Position numbers and translations under genes: made by a program. A stretch of 64,000 nt of DNA from a virus. Under the pieces are notes generated by a model. It searched no databases. It saw only the letters and a list, made by a program, of their open reading frames with translations, and had not been told where the DNA came from. Positions within the stretch are counted from its first letter, which is position 1. The number at the start of each line of letters is the position of its first letter. Where the stretch lies: positions 18,644 to 82,643 of the IMG/VR virus record IMGVR_UViG_3300017719_000004. One strand, written 5' to 3'. Positions 34,001-44,700 of this stretch are shown one piece after another.

Positions 34001-37000
34001 CTTGTAATCGCAATACCAGGAGCAAACTTAAACGCATAACCCTGATTGCCAGCAGTGTCAAAGAACATATCACCAATCGTGACATCTTCGACGACTGATC
34101 TGTCATTCATCAAGAAGCAGTCTTTCTGCTTAGTAGCAACGGTAGGACAAATCTTGGTAGCACGGAGACCAGCACCCTTAACTGTCAAACCAGCTGGAAC
34201 AGTTAGTGGAAAGACCTCTTCATAAACACCAGCAGCGATGAGAAGAATATCATTAGTACCAATGTTGGAGATCTGAGACAGAGCGTATGCAATCGTTCTG
34301 TATGGCCTTTCTTCAGTGCGTCCACGAGATGCATCACCGTCGTCAACACCGTTAGTAGAAACATACCATGTATCAAGCTTAGCATTGATTGTGGCAATAC
34401 CAATCTGTGCAGGTTCACGCCAGGTGATCGTGCCATCTGGATTGGTACTCAGCATGTGCTGAGTGTTCAGACCAACAACACCAGTGGAGTCATACAGAGA
34501 GGTAATGAAACCTGCCTGAACAAATGCAGAGGTTGCAATACCAACCGAGACAGTTGCATTCAGAATGTCCGCAACTTCAAAGTCAACTGTAGTGATAGTT
34601 GCGGCAGTACCAACAATATCAGTGACTGCTAATCCAGTAATATTTGTCTGTCTTGCATCCAGGGTCTCGATATCGACCGTGGTGATCGTAGCGTAGGTGC
34701 CAACCAGAGAGGTTACGATACCGGCAGTGATCTTAGCGTTAACGATATCACCTTCTGTGGCGTCAATCGTCGTAATAGTAGCAGCAGTACCGACAATATC
34801 GGTAACAGCTAAACCAGTAATATTTGTCTGTCTTGCATCGAGTACATCGATATCGACAGTTGTAATTGTCGCGTATGTACCAACTGTCGAATCAACAATC
34901 AGATCATCAACACGAGCAACGCCGTCGATGTAGATATCTCGCCACTCTTTAGTAGCACTACCAAGATCGAAGGTGTCATCATCGTCAGGAACGATGTCAG
35001 AGTCAACTTCACCAGTAAAGATGATGTTGTCTGTAGTAGAGTCACCAAGACCGATTGTGCCACCGTTAAAGGTTACATTACCAGTAAAGGTTGTAGCTCC
35101 ACCAACTCTGAGATCACCAGTAACCTCAACATCACCAATGGTGGCAGCAGTGCCAACCAAGCTTGTGATGATACCGGCAGTAATCTTGGCATTAACGATA
35201 TCACCTTCTGTTGCATCAATCGTTGTGATTGTTGCAGCAGTGCCGACAATATCAGTAACGGCAAGACCAGTGATGTTTACATCTTTGGCATCAAGAGTCT
35301 CAATGTCAACCGTTGTGATAGTTGCATAAGTACCAACCTGACTAGTAATAATACCAGCAGTGATCTTAGCATCGAGGATGTCAGCAGCATCAAGATGTGC
35401 TGTGCCATCAACATAAATGTCTTTCCACTCTCTATCAGTAGTACCAAGATCCAGAGTGTCATCGGCACTAGGAATAAATTTGAGGTTAGATTCCCAACCC
35501 TCTCTTGCCTGATCGTATATGAATTCTTTGTCAGTTGTTCCCTTAAGGATGATACCGCCGTTATCGGCTGTAGCATCAGCATGTCCACCAGTAGAACTGA
35601 ATCCAAGTTCAATGTTCTTGTCGGTAATCTGAACAACCGTACTCTGAACAAAACTTGTAGTTCCGTTGACTGTCAGATCACCAACAACAGTAAGAGCTCC
35701 ACCAACACGAACATCGTCTTGGAAGTTAGCATCTTGGAAGGTTACATATGTACCTGTCAGTGAGGTGATGATGCCTGTAGTAATCTTGGCATCAAGTGCA
35801 TCAAGATTAGCAAAATCGCCAACAGTGTATGTTAAACCATAACCAACAATAGATGTTACAACACCAGCAACAGTTTTAAGGGTGTTGATATCACCTTCAT
35901 TAGAGTCGAAGGTTGTGATCGTGGCATAGGTGCCAACCAGAGATGTGACTAAACCTGTGGTTACTTTAATATCTCTGAGATCAGCAATCTCAGTATCAAA
36001 GGTTGTAATCGTGGCATAGGTGCCGACCATACTGGTAACAACACCAGCAGTAATCTTAGCTGCCTCAATATCAGCATCAACAAAATCAACTCTAGTGATT
36101 GTTGCTGCAGTACCAACAGTGTCGGTAATAATACCTGACTGAATCTTAGCGTTGGTAATTGCAAAATCAGTTGCTAAACCAGCAGTGACTTTAATATCCT
36201 CAACACCGATATCATTAGCATCGATTTGCGGAACAGATGTTACGCCAGCGATTACTGTGTTACCAGTGCCTTTATCAACAATTACTACACCACCAACATC
36301 CAACAACCCAAAGGGTCGTGTGGTGCCGATACCGACATAACCAAGTTGGTTACCGTCGATCCAATTAATATTTTGATTACCAATTACGAGCTGGTTATCA
36401 CTATCTCCGATAGCAACATTTCGCTCATAACCGATGATGACATTGCCACTACCAAGAGTATCGTTACCAGCAGAGTAACCAATGGCAATGTTCTTACTAC
36501 CGTCTACACTGAAGAGAGTGTAAGGACCAATAGCAATGTTTCTTTGCTGCTGTCTGGTTCCTGTACCACCACTCAGGAAGCGACCATTCCTGCTGGTTAC
36601 GCTACCTGTAAGAGTCTGGAAACCAAACGGCATGGTGAATGTATCACCAACTTCGTAACCATCGCCAGGGGCCATGATTTCGATGTTAGTAATAAGACCA
36701 GTATTACCAGTCTGTAATCTAACTAAGAGTCCAACACCAGATCCACTGGTCTCGGTTACATCTTCTGTCTGATCATAATTTGCAACAGCAGTTTGATCAC
36801 CAACATTTACGCTGAGAGATACCCCATCAACAACAGGGAAAGTCTCACCATACATCGACTGGTTACCCAGAGCAATGTTCTCATCGTTGCCGCTAGAAGA
36901 TAAGGCAAAACCTACCTTATCACCAATCATCAAGTTCTTAGTACCTTGCAAGCGATAGCCTGCAAAGTTACCCATGACGATGTTAGATTCTAACTCGTCA

Positions 37001-37800
37001 CTGCTGGAAAGAATACCAGCATATTGCATTGCACTGGCACCAATCGCAATATTGCGACGGTTAAGGACAGTTTGTCCAATACCAGCACCAGCAAAGTCAC
37101 CAATAAAGATTGAAGAGTCAGCACTGCTAAGACCTACAGCAGCATCACGACCAACTCTAATAATATCATTGGAGAATGTAATATTACTGAAGGATGATAC
37201 CCCAGTAATTTCTACATTATTTGCAGTAAGTGCATGTCCTACATTTACTTCGTAGTAGTCAGCACTTGTACCACTAAGAGTGGTTACAACACCCGCAACT
37301 GCACGGAAATCAGTTACACCTAGGGTAGAGAATCCAGCAGCACCAACATCTAATGTGGCAGCAGTTGCAATACCAGATACATTCCAGTTTCTAGCATTAG
37401 CCTCATCATAAACGAGGTCTCCTGTTACATTAAGGTTTCCGCCAACACTAAAGTTGCCAGCAACTGTACCAACACCAGAAGTATAAAAGTCATCTACGAC
37501 TGTCCAACTAGCTACTCTTCCAGAAGAGTCTAGGATAACAACTTTTGAAGCTTCGGGTGTACCGAAAGATGCTGGGTTTTCTGGGAATAGGCTGGTGTAA
37601 TATTCACCACCAATCGGAATAGGAGCTGCAGTTGGACCTGAAGGGTTGCCAATATATAATTTCTTGTATGACTTACCAGCACCTACATTACTGGTATCGT
37701 ATGCGTATACTAGTTCACCGAACGATACGCCAGTACCAACGGGAGCAATGTTTGGTGGGGAAGTCCCAAGTGTCCTTTTTAAGAGAATCGTTGCGGACAT
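31018..37800 (-). CDS. 2260-residue modular tail-fibre-like virion protein
   Basis: A mosaic protein upstream of gp13. Modules in order: an N-terminal block (1-240); six repeats of the YadA-head type (NIAIGASAM, NIVMGNFAG, NLMIGDKVG, NIALGNQSM, NIAIGPYTL, NIAIGYSAG) at about 245-455; long tracts of a VGTYATITT / VGTAATITT repeat (about 560-1110 and again 1900-1980); a beta-helix module starting TWYVSTNGVDDGDASRGRTE (about 1140-1340); a LamG-like lectin module (about 1448-1637, with FTIEFWAYSN and WKHYALARDG); and an IYHDGDNSYI motif common in marine phage fibres near 2020. It ends VDGGTF. It probably binds host surface sugars. Placement in the particle is inferred. Confidence 0.8.
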   Translation of the reverse strand: MSATILLKRTLGTSPPNIAPVGTGVSFGELVYAYDTSNVGAGKSYKKLYIGNPSGPTAAPIPIGGEYYTSLFPENPASFGTPEASKVVILDSSGRVASWTVVDDFYTSGVGTVAGNFSVGGNLNVTGDLVYDEANARNWNVSGIATAATLDVGAAGFSTLGVTDFRAVAGVVTTLSGTSADYYEVNVGHALTANNVEITGVSSFSNITFSNDIIRVGRDAAVGLSSADSSIFIGDFAGAGIGQTVLNRRNIAIGASAMQYAGILSSSDELESNIVMGNFAGYRLQGTKNLMIGDKVGFALSSSGNDENIALGNQSMYGETFPVVDGVSLSVNVGDQTAVANYDQTEDVTETSGSGVGLLVRLQTGNTGLITNIEIMAPGDGYEVGDTFTMPFGFQTLTGSVTSRNGRFLSGGTGTRQQQRNIAIGPYTLFSVDGSKNIAIGYSAGNDTLGSGNVIIGYERNVAIGDSDNQLVIGNQNINWIDGNQLGYVGIGTTRPFGLLDVGGVVIVDKGTGNTVIAGVTSVPQIDANDIGVEDIKVTAGLATDFAITNAKIQSGIITDTVGTAATITRVDFVDADIEAAKITAGVVTSMVGTYATITTFDTEIADLRDIKVTTGLVTSLVGTYATITTFDSNEGDINTLKTVAGVVTSIVGYGLTYTVGDFANLDALDAKITTGIITSLTGTYVTFQDANFQDDVRVGGALTVVGDLTVNGTTSFVQSTVVQITDKNIELGFSSTGGHADATADNGGIILKGTTDKEFIYDQAREGWESNLKFIPSADDTLDLGTTDREWKDIYVDGTAHLDAADILDAKITAGIITSQVGTYATITTVDIETLDAKDVNITGLAVTDIVGTAATITTIDATEGDIVNAKITAGIITSLVGTAATIGDVEVTGDLRVGGATTFTGNVTFNGGTIGLGDSTTDNIIFTGEVDSDIVPDDDDTFDLGSATKEWRDIYIDGVARVDDLIVDSTVGTYATITTVDIDVLDARQTNITGLAVTDIVGTAATITTIDATEGDIVNAKITAGIVTSLVGTYATITTVDIETLDARQTNITGLAVTDIVGTAATITTVDFEVADILNATVSVGIATSAFVQAGFITSLYDSTGVVGLNTQHMLSTNPDGTITWREPAQIGIATINAKLDTWYVSTNGVDDGDASRGRTEERPYRTIAYALSQISNIGTNDILLIAAGVYEEVFPLTVPAGLTVKGAGLRATKICPTVATKQKDCFLMNDRSVVEDVTIGDMFFDTAGNQGYAFKFAPGIAITSRSPYVQRVTVFNKGSNTSTADPYGYNSADSAPSSYKAGGGAYIDGSEAAVGSLEAAFLFNEVTFIVPNSKGLIMTNGARSEYLNCFSYFAAEGIKGISGSVGLSSAGETRLRLTGITTVGVGNTITVFDTDGTTGIATAIVADYDGTYLNVTGKQTGFEILGARTAKAITFNDGAQLDTTVKKFGTASLALDGTNDSISAPSSGDLGFGTNTDFTIEFWAYSNTTGLTSATLFDLRDNGTDAEGISLAYRAAGEVDMRVGTTTAITGSGAGIATGVWKHYALARDGTDTRLFVDGTQRGIKTSDTTNYGASKGIVIGADFDGASQNVTGWIDDFRIERGVAKYTANFTAPTAAHTGDKDTVLLLDFDGASGVTTTTDNVIRNQDIRITQAGGGIGTATKVILADYSQFGADMRSVGCAIEYGQKGVIADGDGVSLRLFALNFNHVGAGGDFSNDPNLAIQANEVTEINNGDVSFVSIDQRGDFRVGDAFFVDQENGTVSFSQQVTSLQALSSLQITDGTNSSTVTPTSGTFGNIQIAGNNIESTSGDINIDPAGAGSINITGDVNVLGILTATTIQLDSFQKNDTSIALDDSGANGTIRFNTDNVEGMRLDANQKLGIGTAAPRQRLDVLDTAKFERLDVTGVSTFAERVDFNLSIDAVDAKITAGVVTSLVGTYATITTVDIETLDAKDVNITGLAVTDTVGTAATITTIDTEALDAFDAKLTGIAVTNAVFTGIVSFKDDVKAHFGDNDDLSIYHDGDNSYIDDSGTGTLAIRSNQVELQKYTGETLANFTADGAVTLYYNNGIKIETLAIGASIRGVTQTGTIDVATNANIHSTLTVDQGTILTGIVTSSAGIEAININVSGILTTNNFRVTGVTTISDVTIGAGSSSTKINTNTGELVLDSAAGQVTVQDNLSIIGYGTFRDGLYYRSDQGGLTGIGYSGPNGVAFFEADGRLVSGLSTVGFLTTSNYMLTTDENNIPIWSNSVDGGTF
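31850..36110 (-). repeat. Degenerate repeats within the fibre-like gene
   Basis: The unit encoding ITAGxVTSLVGTYATITT, then VDIETLDAxxxNITGLAVTD and IVGTAATITT, recurs many times, clearly at about 31850-32030, 34580-34880, 35130-35350, 35740-35960 and 35990-36110. Copies are near-identical in protein and strongly similar in DNA. This is an in-frame coding repeat, open to recombination that would change fibre length. Confidence 0.75.
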
Positions 37801-38012
37801 TAGAAGACACCTCCGTCAATGATGGCAGCAGGGAAATTTTTTGTTGTTATAAACGAGTTGGAAGAAGATTCGTAAACTAGAATGCTTCCATCCTGTAGAT
37901 TTGATGCATCAACATCGGCAAGTAAAGTTAATCTTCCGCCAGAGCCGCCGCCGAGGGCACCGCTGGCAATAACTTTTACTTGATTCGATGTGCCGATTCG
38001 TAATGATGGCAT
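37800..38012 (-). CDS. 70-residue fibre-associated hypothetical protein
   Basis: A Gly/Ser/Ala-rich small protein (MPSLRIGTSNQVKVIASGAL) ending IIDGGVF. The C-terminal six residues closely match the end of the 2260-residue fibre-like protein (VDGGTF), whose ATG shares one base with this gene's stop. It may be a small tip or assembly partner. No domain is recognised. Confidence 0.6.
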   Translation of the reverse strand: MPSLRIGTSNQVKVIASGALGGGSGGRLTLLADVDASNLQDGSILVYESSSNSFITTKNFPAAIIDGGVF

Positions 38013-38350
38013 TACCTTGTTACTCCTGCTCTGACTAGGACCATTCCTTCGACGACCTTATATTTAAATCCGCCAGAGTCTTCAAGTGTCACATCATAAA
38101 CATATCGCCCTGGTTTAATGTCAACTGTTTCTGTTGAACCCAGTGAAATTTGGATTTGACCAACTTCGGGGTCAGTAACAGTAGACGCAAAAGATACAGC
38201 AGTAGAACTACCAGCCCACTTCCTCATTTGAGAAGTCGCTGTATAGTTCGTTAGGTTCAAATAAGTGCCTGTGTCGTTATCTCCTAGACTGAAACCGTGT
38301 TGAAAATCAACTCCAGAATCAACTTGAAGGTTAGCAATGTAAACTGCCAT
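38012..38350 (-). CDS. 112-residue hypothetical beta-rich virion protein
   Basis: A beta-rich protein (MAVYIANLQVDSGVDFQHGF, DTGTYLNLTNYTATSQMRKW, then GQIQISLGSTETVDIKPGRY and YDVTLEDSGGFKYKVVEGMV). The pattern resembles the small Ig-like or baseplate-upper-protein N-terminal domains found beside phage fibre genes. It overlaps the next gene by one base. An ACTAAATA element lies 28 bases upstream. Function is inferred from position only. Confidence 0.6.
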   Translation of the reverse strand: MAVYIANLQVDSGVDFQHGFSLGDNDTGTYLNLTNYTATSQMRKWAGSSTAVSFASTVTDPEVGQIQISLGSTETVDIKPGRYVYDVTLEDSGGFKYKVVEGMVLVRAGVTR

Positions 38351-38373
38351 TCTTTACATCACGGATTATCCTA

Positions 38374-38538
38374 TTAGGTATTTAGTTTCCTTAATTCCTG
38401 TAATACCTGATTGAGCGTGAATTTAATTTCTGCAACATCAGCTTTTAGCATATCAATGTCTGAGTGATGCATATCTTGAGTATCATGAGTCTCAAATCCA
38501 TGATACTTTAAAAATTCAGTGTGGGGATTTCTACTCAT
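38374..38538 (-). CDS. 54-residue hypothetical protein with C-terminal coiled coil
   Basis: The ORF begins MSRNPHTEFLKYHGFETHDT and has a heptad-like C-terminus (DIDMLKADVAEIKFTLNQVL). Its ATG overlaps the stop of the 67-residue gene as ATGA (38538-38535), which supports it. It has a His-rich centre (DMHHSD). It is probably a paralogue-like companion of the upstream coiled-coil protein. The function is unknown. Confidence 0.6.
   Translation of the reverse strand: MSRNPHTEFLKYHGFETHDTQDMHHSDIDMLKADVAEIKFTLNQVLQELRKLNT
38379..38386 (-). promoter_or_regulatory. Late-promoter-like ACTAAATA before the 112-residue gene
   Basis: A minus-strand ACTAAATA within the last codons of the 54-residue gene, 28 bases before the next ATG. 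It could start the unit leading into the fibre-like protein and the neck genes. Confidence 0.4.
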
Positions 38539-38738
38539 AACTTATCAACAATTTTAGACAACATATTTTTAATATCATCAATATCTTTTTTCATTGAGTC
38601 GAGCTCTTCTCTCTCATTTTTCTTTGCAGACTTTTCTCTTAAGTATGAATGATACCCAGAGTCATCGCCATTGACGATGGCTCCAGTATCAGAATCTCTC
38701 CAAAGATTAGAATGTCCTTCTACAGGAATCAAACTCAT
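38535..38738 (-). CDS. 67-residue hypothetical protein with C-terminal coiled coil
   Basis: The protein has an N-terminal block MSLIPVEGHSNLWRDSDTGA followed by a charged helix with heptad spacing (LDSMKKDIDDIKNMLSKIVD). The N-terminal motif H-S-N-L-x-R-D-x2-T-G-A-I-V-N is common to small proteins of T4-like cyanophages. It overlaps the 2440-residue gene by 4 bases. It may be an oligomeric tail or assembly factor; that is inference. Confidence 0.6.
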   Translation of the reverse strand: MSLIPVEGHSNLWRDSDTGAIVNGDDSGYHSYLREKSAKKNEREELDSMKKDIDDIKNMLSKIVDKL

Positions 38739-41700
38739 GCTACCGCGATTGCTCTCAAATTCTTAATTACCGGATGTTTTGCTTGATTAGTTCCAGTGAA
38801 TACAATTTTGATTTGTAATCCATTGAAACTTGGCAAATCATCTACAGAGTATGTATACTCTCTGTATTGAGTATCATCAGCACTCACAAAGGAATCCGAC
38901 ATACCATCATTTTGGGTTGGGTCAATTACTTGATCACCAATACCATCTCCATCAGTATCAAGAAGATTTCTAAATCCGGGGAATAATTCAAAATCAGGTG
39001 TTACTTCACTAGAGTCTGTTTTCATAATACTGTAGAGAACTCTAAACTCACATTCAATTGGTCTGCGAGCTTCAAATATAACTTTAATTGAAGTTGCGGG
39101 ATTCTTAGTATAGATCGGTTGGGACATATAATAAGAAGCATGTGGATCATTAAATCTAGACTTAACTCTAGGATCCGTTCTATAATCAGAAATAGGATTA
39201 TTCAATCTGTTTTCATAGAAGAGTGCATTTGCCCCTTCAAGATTTACAGTAGGTGAGTTAAAGCTATCTCCACTGTTTGCGAGTTCAACAGTAAACGAGA
39301 AAGATTTATTTCTAGGTAAAGAACCAAGTCTAGCAGACTCATTGGTTCTAGAAGCAAGAATTCTCGTAGTCTCAAGAGTGTTGATTCTATTGAGGTTAAG
39401 ATCTTCAAATCCATTATCGATGAATGAGGTCTCTGATCCATCAGGAGATGTACCTGTAACGCTTCTCATCTGCAGTGAGATGAAATCGGTAGGTCCAAAT
39501 GTTGCAGCGTCGAGGAGGGGTCTTACAGCGTCAAATTGGATATTTTTAGATGCGTATACATTTTGACCACCACCAGCAGCTTCTTCTTTGAAAGAAACCT
39601 GAGGAATATTATTTGATGTATCATCAACTGATCTACTTGATCCTCTATCAATTTTCAAGTAGTAATCATCAATACCTCTAAGAACACTGGAGACATCATG
39701 TTCAGCATTAACCCTTCTCAAAGAAATGCCGTTGTATTCATACTTTTGAATACTGTCATTTTTAAGATGATTCAATGCATTAGTTGAATCTACACCTCTT
39801 ACAACACCACCCAAACTAGAAATACCTACACTTGTGTAAGAAAGGATCTCACTATTAATAAATGCGTATCCAGTATTTGCTGCACTGACTACCGCACCCT
39901 CAAAGGTGTTGAATTGTGATGTTGATGCTACAGAAATAGCGGTTTCATTCGATAATATATCTACGGTTATTTCCGTAGGTACAACATCAGATTCTACATC
40001 AGAAAGAATGACCTTATTCAAAGAACTGTGCATACCATGATTACGATGAGATACTTTGAAGTACTCCCCAGTGTAAACACTTCCGGTCGCATCAAAACTT
40101 ACAATATCTAAACCGGTTGCAATTACACTACCAGCTGCGTGATTGTATGTAACTTCATTGCCTGCTGCAACATCAAAAGTTTGTGCTTGAACATCTGTCA
40201 AATATAGAGTGTCGATACCTCCAAGAGAGTTGATACCAATACGAACACCAGAACCAGATCCTCCAACATCTGCAGTAACAAGACCAACTACATCACCAAC
40301 TTTGTATCCTCTACCGGAAGATGCAATAGAAACTGCAGTAATAGCCGAGATGCCAGCTCCGACAGTTGCGTTTAATGTGAGTCCATCACCATCACCATTG
40401 ATGTTATATGTTGTTATGGGGTTAGATGGAGTACCATAGTTGCTACCGCCAGTAAGAATTCCGACAGTTCCTAAGACTGGACCACCTTTAGTTTCAATGT
40501 ATCCATGACGGAATGTAGATGTTTGCTCACTAACTTTTCTACCAGGAGTAAATACCGTACCAATTAATCCAGAATCAGATGTTGTAACAATGCCAAGCTT
40601 TCCTTTTTTAGGAACACCTACAATTGGATCAAATGCTAGTGGAGGAAGAAGACCATTATTGGGTTCGATCGGTGGGTTGAAGAATGTCAACAGACCTTGT
40701 TCGGCAGTATAATCTGCTCTATACAAAGTAAATGTAAGGTCTTCAAATTGCGTAGGTGTCCAAGTAGCACCGTTTTGTGACTTGAACAGAGAACCCATTG
40801 CGAATTGCTGGGAGTAAATCTTACCCTTAGCAGCTGGAAGAGCTTGAGCATTCAAAGCTTTTTGACCCATTTCGCCACAATATACCTCATACTCATCACT
40901 ATCTGACAAGATAACGATGGCATAAGATTCTTCTGGATCTAAGTAGAAAGGAGTGTCAAATTTAATGTTAGTTGCAACCGATCCATCGGCCGATGTTGTA
41001 ATATCCGAAGGGCGAATAGTTGCTTGAGCAGCTCTATCAATAACGAATAGAGTTGGAGTACCCAGTTCAACTGTTCTAACTTCAATCCTTACTGGAGTTG
41101 TTCCTTGATTCTTAGATGCAAAGAATAGATCAAGCGAGGTAATCCAAGCTCCTTCTGGTCCAGTCACAATTGTTTGTGCCAGAGGGTCTCTTCTTCTTAC
41201 ACGAACTCTACGAATTCTATTAATAACTCTAGTTCGGTTTCTAATAATTGTTCTAGTTCTATCAATAACTCTAGTATTATTGATGATTACTGGCGGTGGT
41301 GGTGGAGGAGGATTTGGAATTGTTCCTCTAATATCAATCGTAGAAAGATTGGTAATAGTTGTGGTTTCAAGAGTGGTGATTCTAATATCAGTTTGAACTA
41401 CTCTCGTTGTACCAGTCGCAGTATAGCGACCTGTCGCATGAGAGATTAAAGTAGATCCTGGTAATGGATTTGCATTAGTTTGACTAGAAGTTAATCTAAA
41501 GTCTCTATTACCCGATCTAACCCTAACCTGTGGTGTAGGTGTCTGATTGGGGTCTCTCAAGAAGATAGAACCAATAAGATCACCAAAGTCATCAGATACT
41601 AGTCTTACACCTGCTACAGTCGCTTGAGCACCGCTTGTAAGACCCCTCATTACCATTCCGGTAGGAGCAAATCCAAAGAAGGCACCTTGTGCCTGAGCAG

Positions 41701-44700
41701 CTAATGAAGTGGTGTCAATGTTTAAGACAGTTGACGCTTGAGAGTACCCATTTGGAAGAGTAGCTGCAGGACTGTATGGGTTAACTGTGAATGTTTCTGT
41801 AGGAGCATTGAATGGTCCTTTCTTATGGTTTGGAGCAGCTAATCTGAATTCAAAAACAGTAGCACCAATTGTTCCACGAATTGTTTCTCCAATTTGGAAG
41901 GAACCAGAAACACTACTGACTTCCAATAACTTAGGAATGATATCAACCCCACCCTGATTATCAAAGAAGGGATAGAAATTAGTAAATGGTTTTAAACCAA
42001 TAGCAGTGAATTCGATATTTCTAGAACGACAGAAAGGATCGAAAGTTTCTTCTGCAATAAAGGTGTTTTCAGACCTAATGTCATCTCTCTGTACAGTTCT
42101 ACCAGTTTCTCTAGTAGATACAGAAGCAGAACCACCAAGAGCACCACCTCTAGTCAAACTAAAGTTTGCAGCAACTTGATTATTGAATACTGTAATACCA
42201 ATAGTATTACGAATAACATTCTGAGTCTCTCTGGTATTAATCCAGTTATCTAATGAAGGATTAAGCTTTAGTTCACCTGTAAATGCAACAACATGGAATG
42301 GATTAATATTATTGACTTTGGTTGCAAATTCTTGCTTAATGTATTCCTTTTCTTGATACTTGAGTGATAACAGATTACCCGTCTTTTGGGTATTTCCATC
42401 ATCTAACAATAAGAAATTAGAGCTAAAGTCGATCTGGGATACTGGAATATCATCTTTAGGTGCAACCTGAAGTGCCGAAGAATCAAATTCTCTAAGTGGT
42501 CTTAGTTCGCCAAGATCTCTATCAATCTCACATGGTGAGCTTGGGTGCATGAAATCAAAAGTCTTAAAGTTATCAACAAAGAATCCAGATTTGAATCTTG
42601 TAAGACCTTGGGCATCTCTAATTTGTAAAGACTCTGCACTCTTCTCTAATAAATTAAGACTAGTGACAACTTCTAGATTTTCTACTCTGTCGGCAAGATC
42701 ACCGATATCTCTCATCGTATAACGACGATTATCTTTTAGATAAATTCTTGCTTCCTGAGTATCTCTAAGATATGCTGGAAGAAGGACTGTCCCAACTTCC
42801 ATCCCTTTACCAGATACTACTGGGGGAATTGGTTGTCTAGCCGGTTTGCCTTTGATAAGATCAAAGTTTCCATCTTGAAGTAATACTAACTTATCAATTC
42901 TAGGAAGATAGAAGTCATAGTCAAAAGTCATTGACTCGTTAGGAGTCAAAATTCTATCTGGCTTTCCTACAAAATCTCTAGATGTATAGAAGAATGGAGA
43001 TTCTGATGCTGAAGCCGGATTATATGATGCAACTCTAGGTCTAAAATCTAGAACATCATGTGCTTCAATTCGAGAAGGTCCAATTTGGGGAATATCTTTT
43101 TTATATCTTTCTTCATCATAACTATTAACTGTGAATACATCTCCAGTGTCTCCACTAGGAACATCATATCTGTTGTAGATAATGTTAAGTTGTCTGTGAG
43201 GAATATATGCTCCTCTATTTCTTACGACTCTAGAATAATCGTAATATTGATTTCTTTGTCCCTTGTCTAGTAAGTAGCTAGAAGTAACATCTCTATATTT
43301 GCCAGGAGAAATCCCTTGCAGTACAGCTGTAGTGTTAGACTCTTCAAAACTTAAAGGTTCTAATGTTGCAAACCTATCTTTAGTTAGATATACAACACTG
43401 ATTTGATTATTGCCACCATCAATAGAAATTACCTTCGCAATTGCATTAGTTGAAGTGCCAAAAATATTTTCGCCAATAATAGCACTAGTAAATACATCAT
43501 CTGTAGATGTGAAATTTAACTTGTCTAAAATAGGAGCAGATGTATCCAGTGATTCATAGATAGCTATGATATCGGTAGCATCTGGTTCATTGAGAGAGAT
43601 ATCTCTATCTTGAACTCTCAGTCCATAAAGCTCACTATGATTGAGTCCATCATTAACACTCGTATTTGGGTCACTTCCAGATCTTCTATTGGTTGATCTA
43701 GTTACAGCTACTTGCTGACATCGTTTGAATTCTTTTACTTTATTTTTAATATTTGACTTAATGACCGTGGCATTAACAGTCATTCCACTTTGTGAAGCAT
43801 TTAATCCAGTAATAGTTACCTGAGTTGAAGTAACTGTTACTTGATCCTCCTCAATCACAGCAATAGTTCCATTGGAATATTGAACTTGATATCTTTCCTC
43901 ATCAAAAGCGGCAAATGATGTGTCGTCAAGATCAACCGAAGAAATAGGAAGAACTAATTGACCAAGGGAATTTGTAGACTCATTCTGAACCTGTGCAGAA
44001 AGCAGCAATGATGATCCAGTAAAATCAACACTAGCAACATTGAGATCTGGTAGAACAGTAATTAAAGATGCATTTTCATTGCTATTATCTTGAAATCCAA
44101 GTGAAATTTCACCAACATACCCATTAACACCACCATCAAACAAATTTGCAACTGTTGTCATAGCTCCAACAGTCATTGACTGAAGATCTGAAGCAATCGA
44201 AGTTACAACATTTTGAAACTGAGTCTGTGTGCCGTTCTTAGTGTCGGTATACCTAATAATATCACCGGGTTTGAATCTTTGGAAACTATCGATTCTAGGA
44301 GCAGTTACTGTTGCCCCAGCACCAGATATTGCAATGGTTACCTGACCAGCTCCCAATCTAGGAGGAATTCTATCGTTGAGCTTCTTGTTAGCTGTAAAAC
44401 TATTACCACTCTGAGCAAACGAGAAAACATCGTTAATACCATAACTAGTGATTGACTCAATAGTTCTAGGAAGGTCTTCAGAACCATTAATTAAGATTGG
44501 TTCGCCTACTCTAAAAGAACCAGATGTTTGGGTAACTTGGATTGAACTAGAACCAGCACCTGCAGCAACTGCAAATGCATTAGCCCCACTTTCTTTACCA
44601 ACAATAAATGCCGATTTAATTAGTTCTGTGGCGCTTACATTATCACTGAGTTTTAAGTTCGTATATGTTTGAACATCGTACAAATACAGATCAAATTCTG

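Noticed and set aside
31850-36110. Regular DNA repeats considered as a CRISPR array
   Set aside because: Repeats are in frame within one long ORF, vary in length and code for a repeated peptide; there are no constant repeats with unique spacers.
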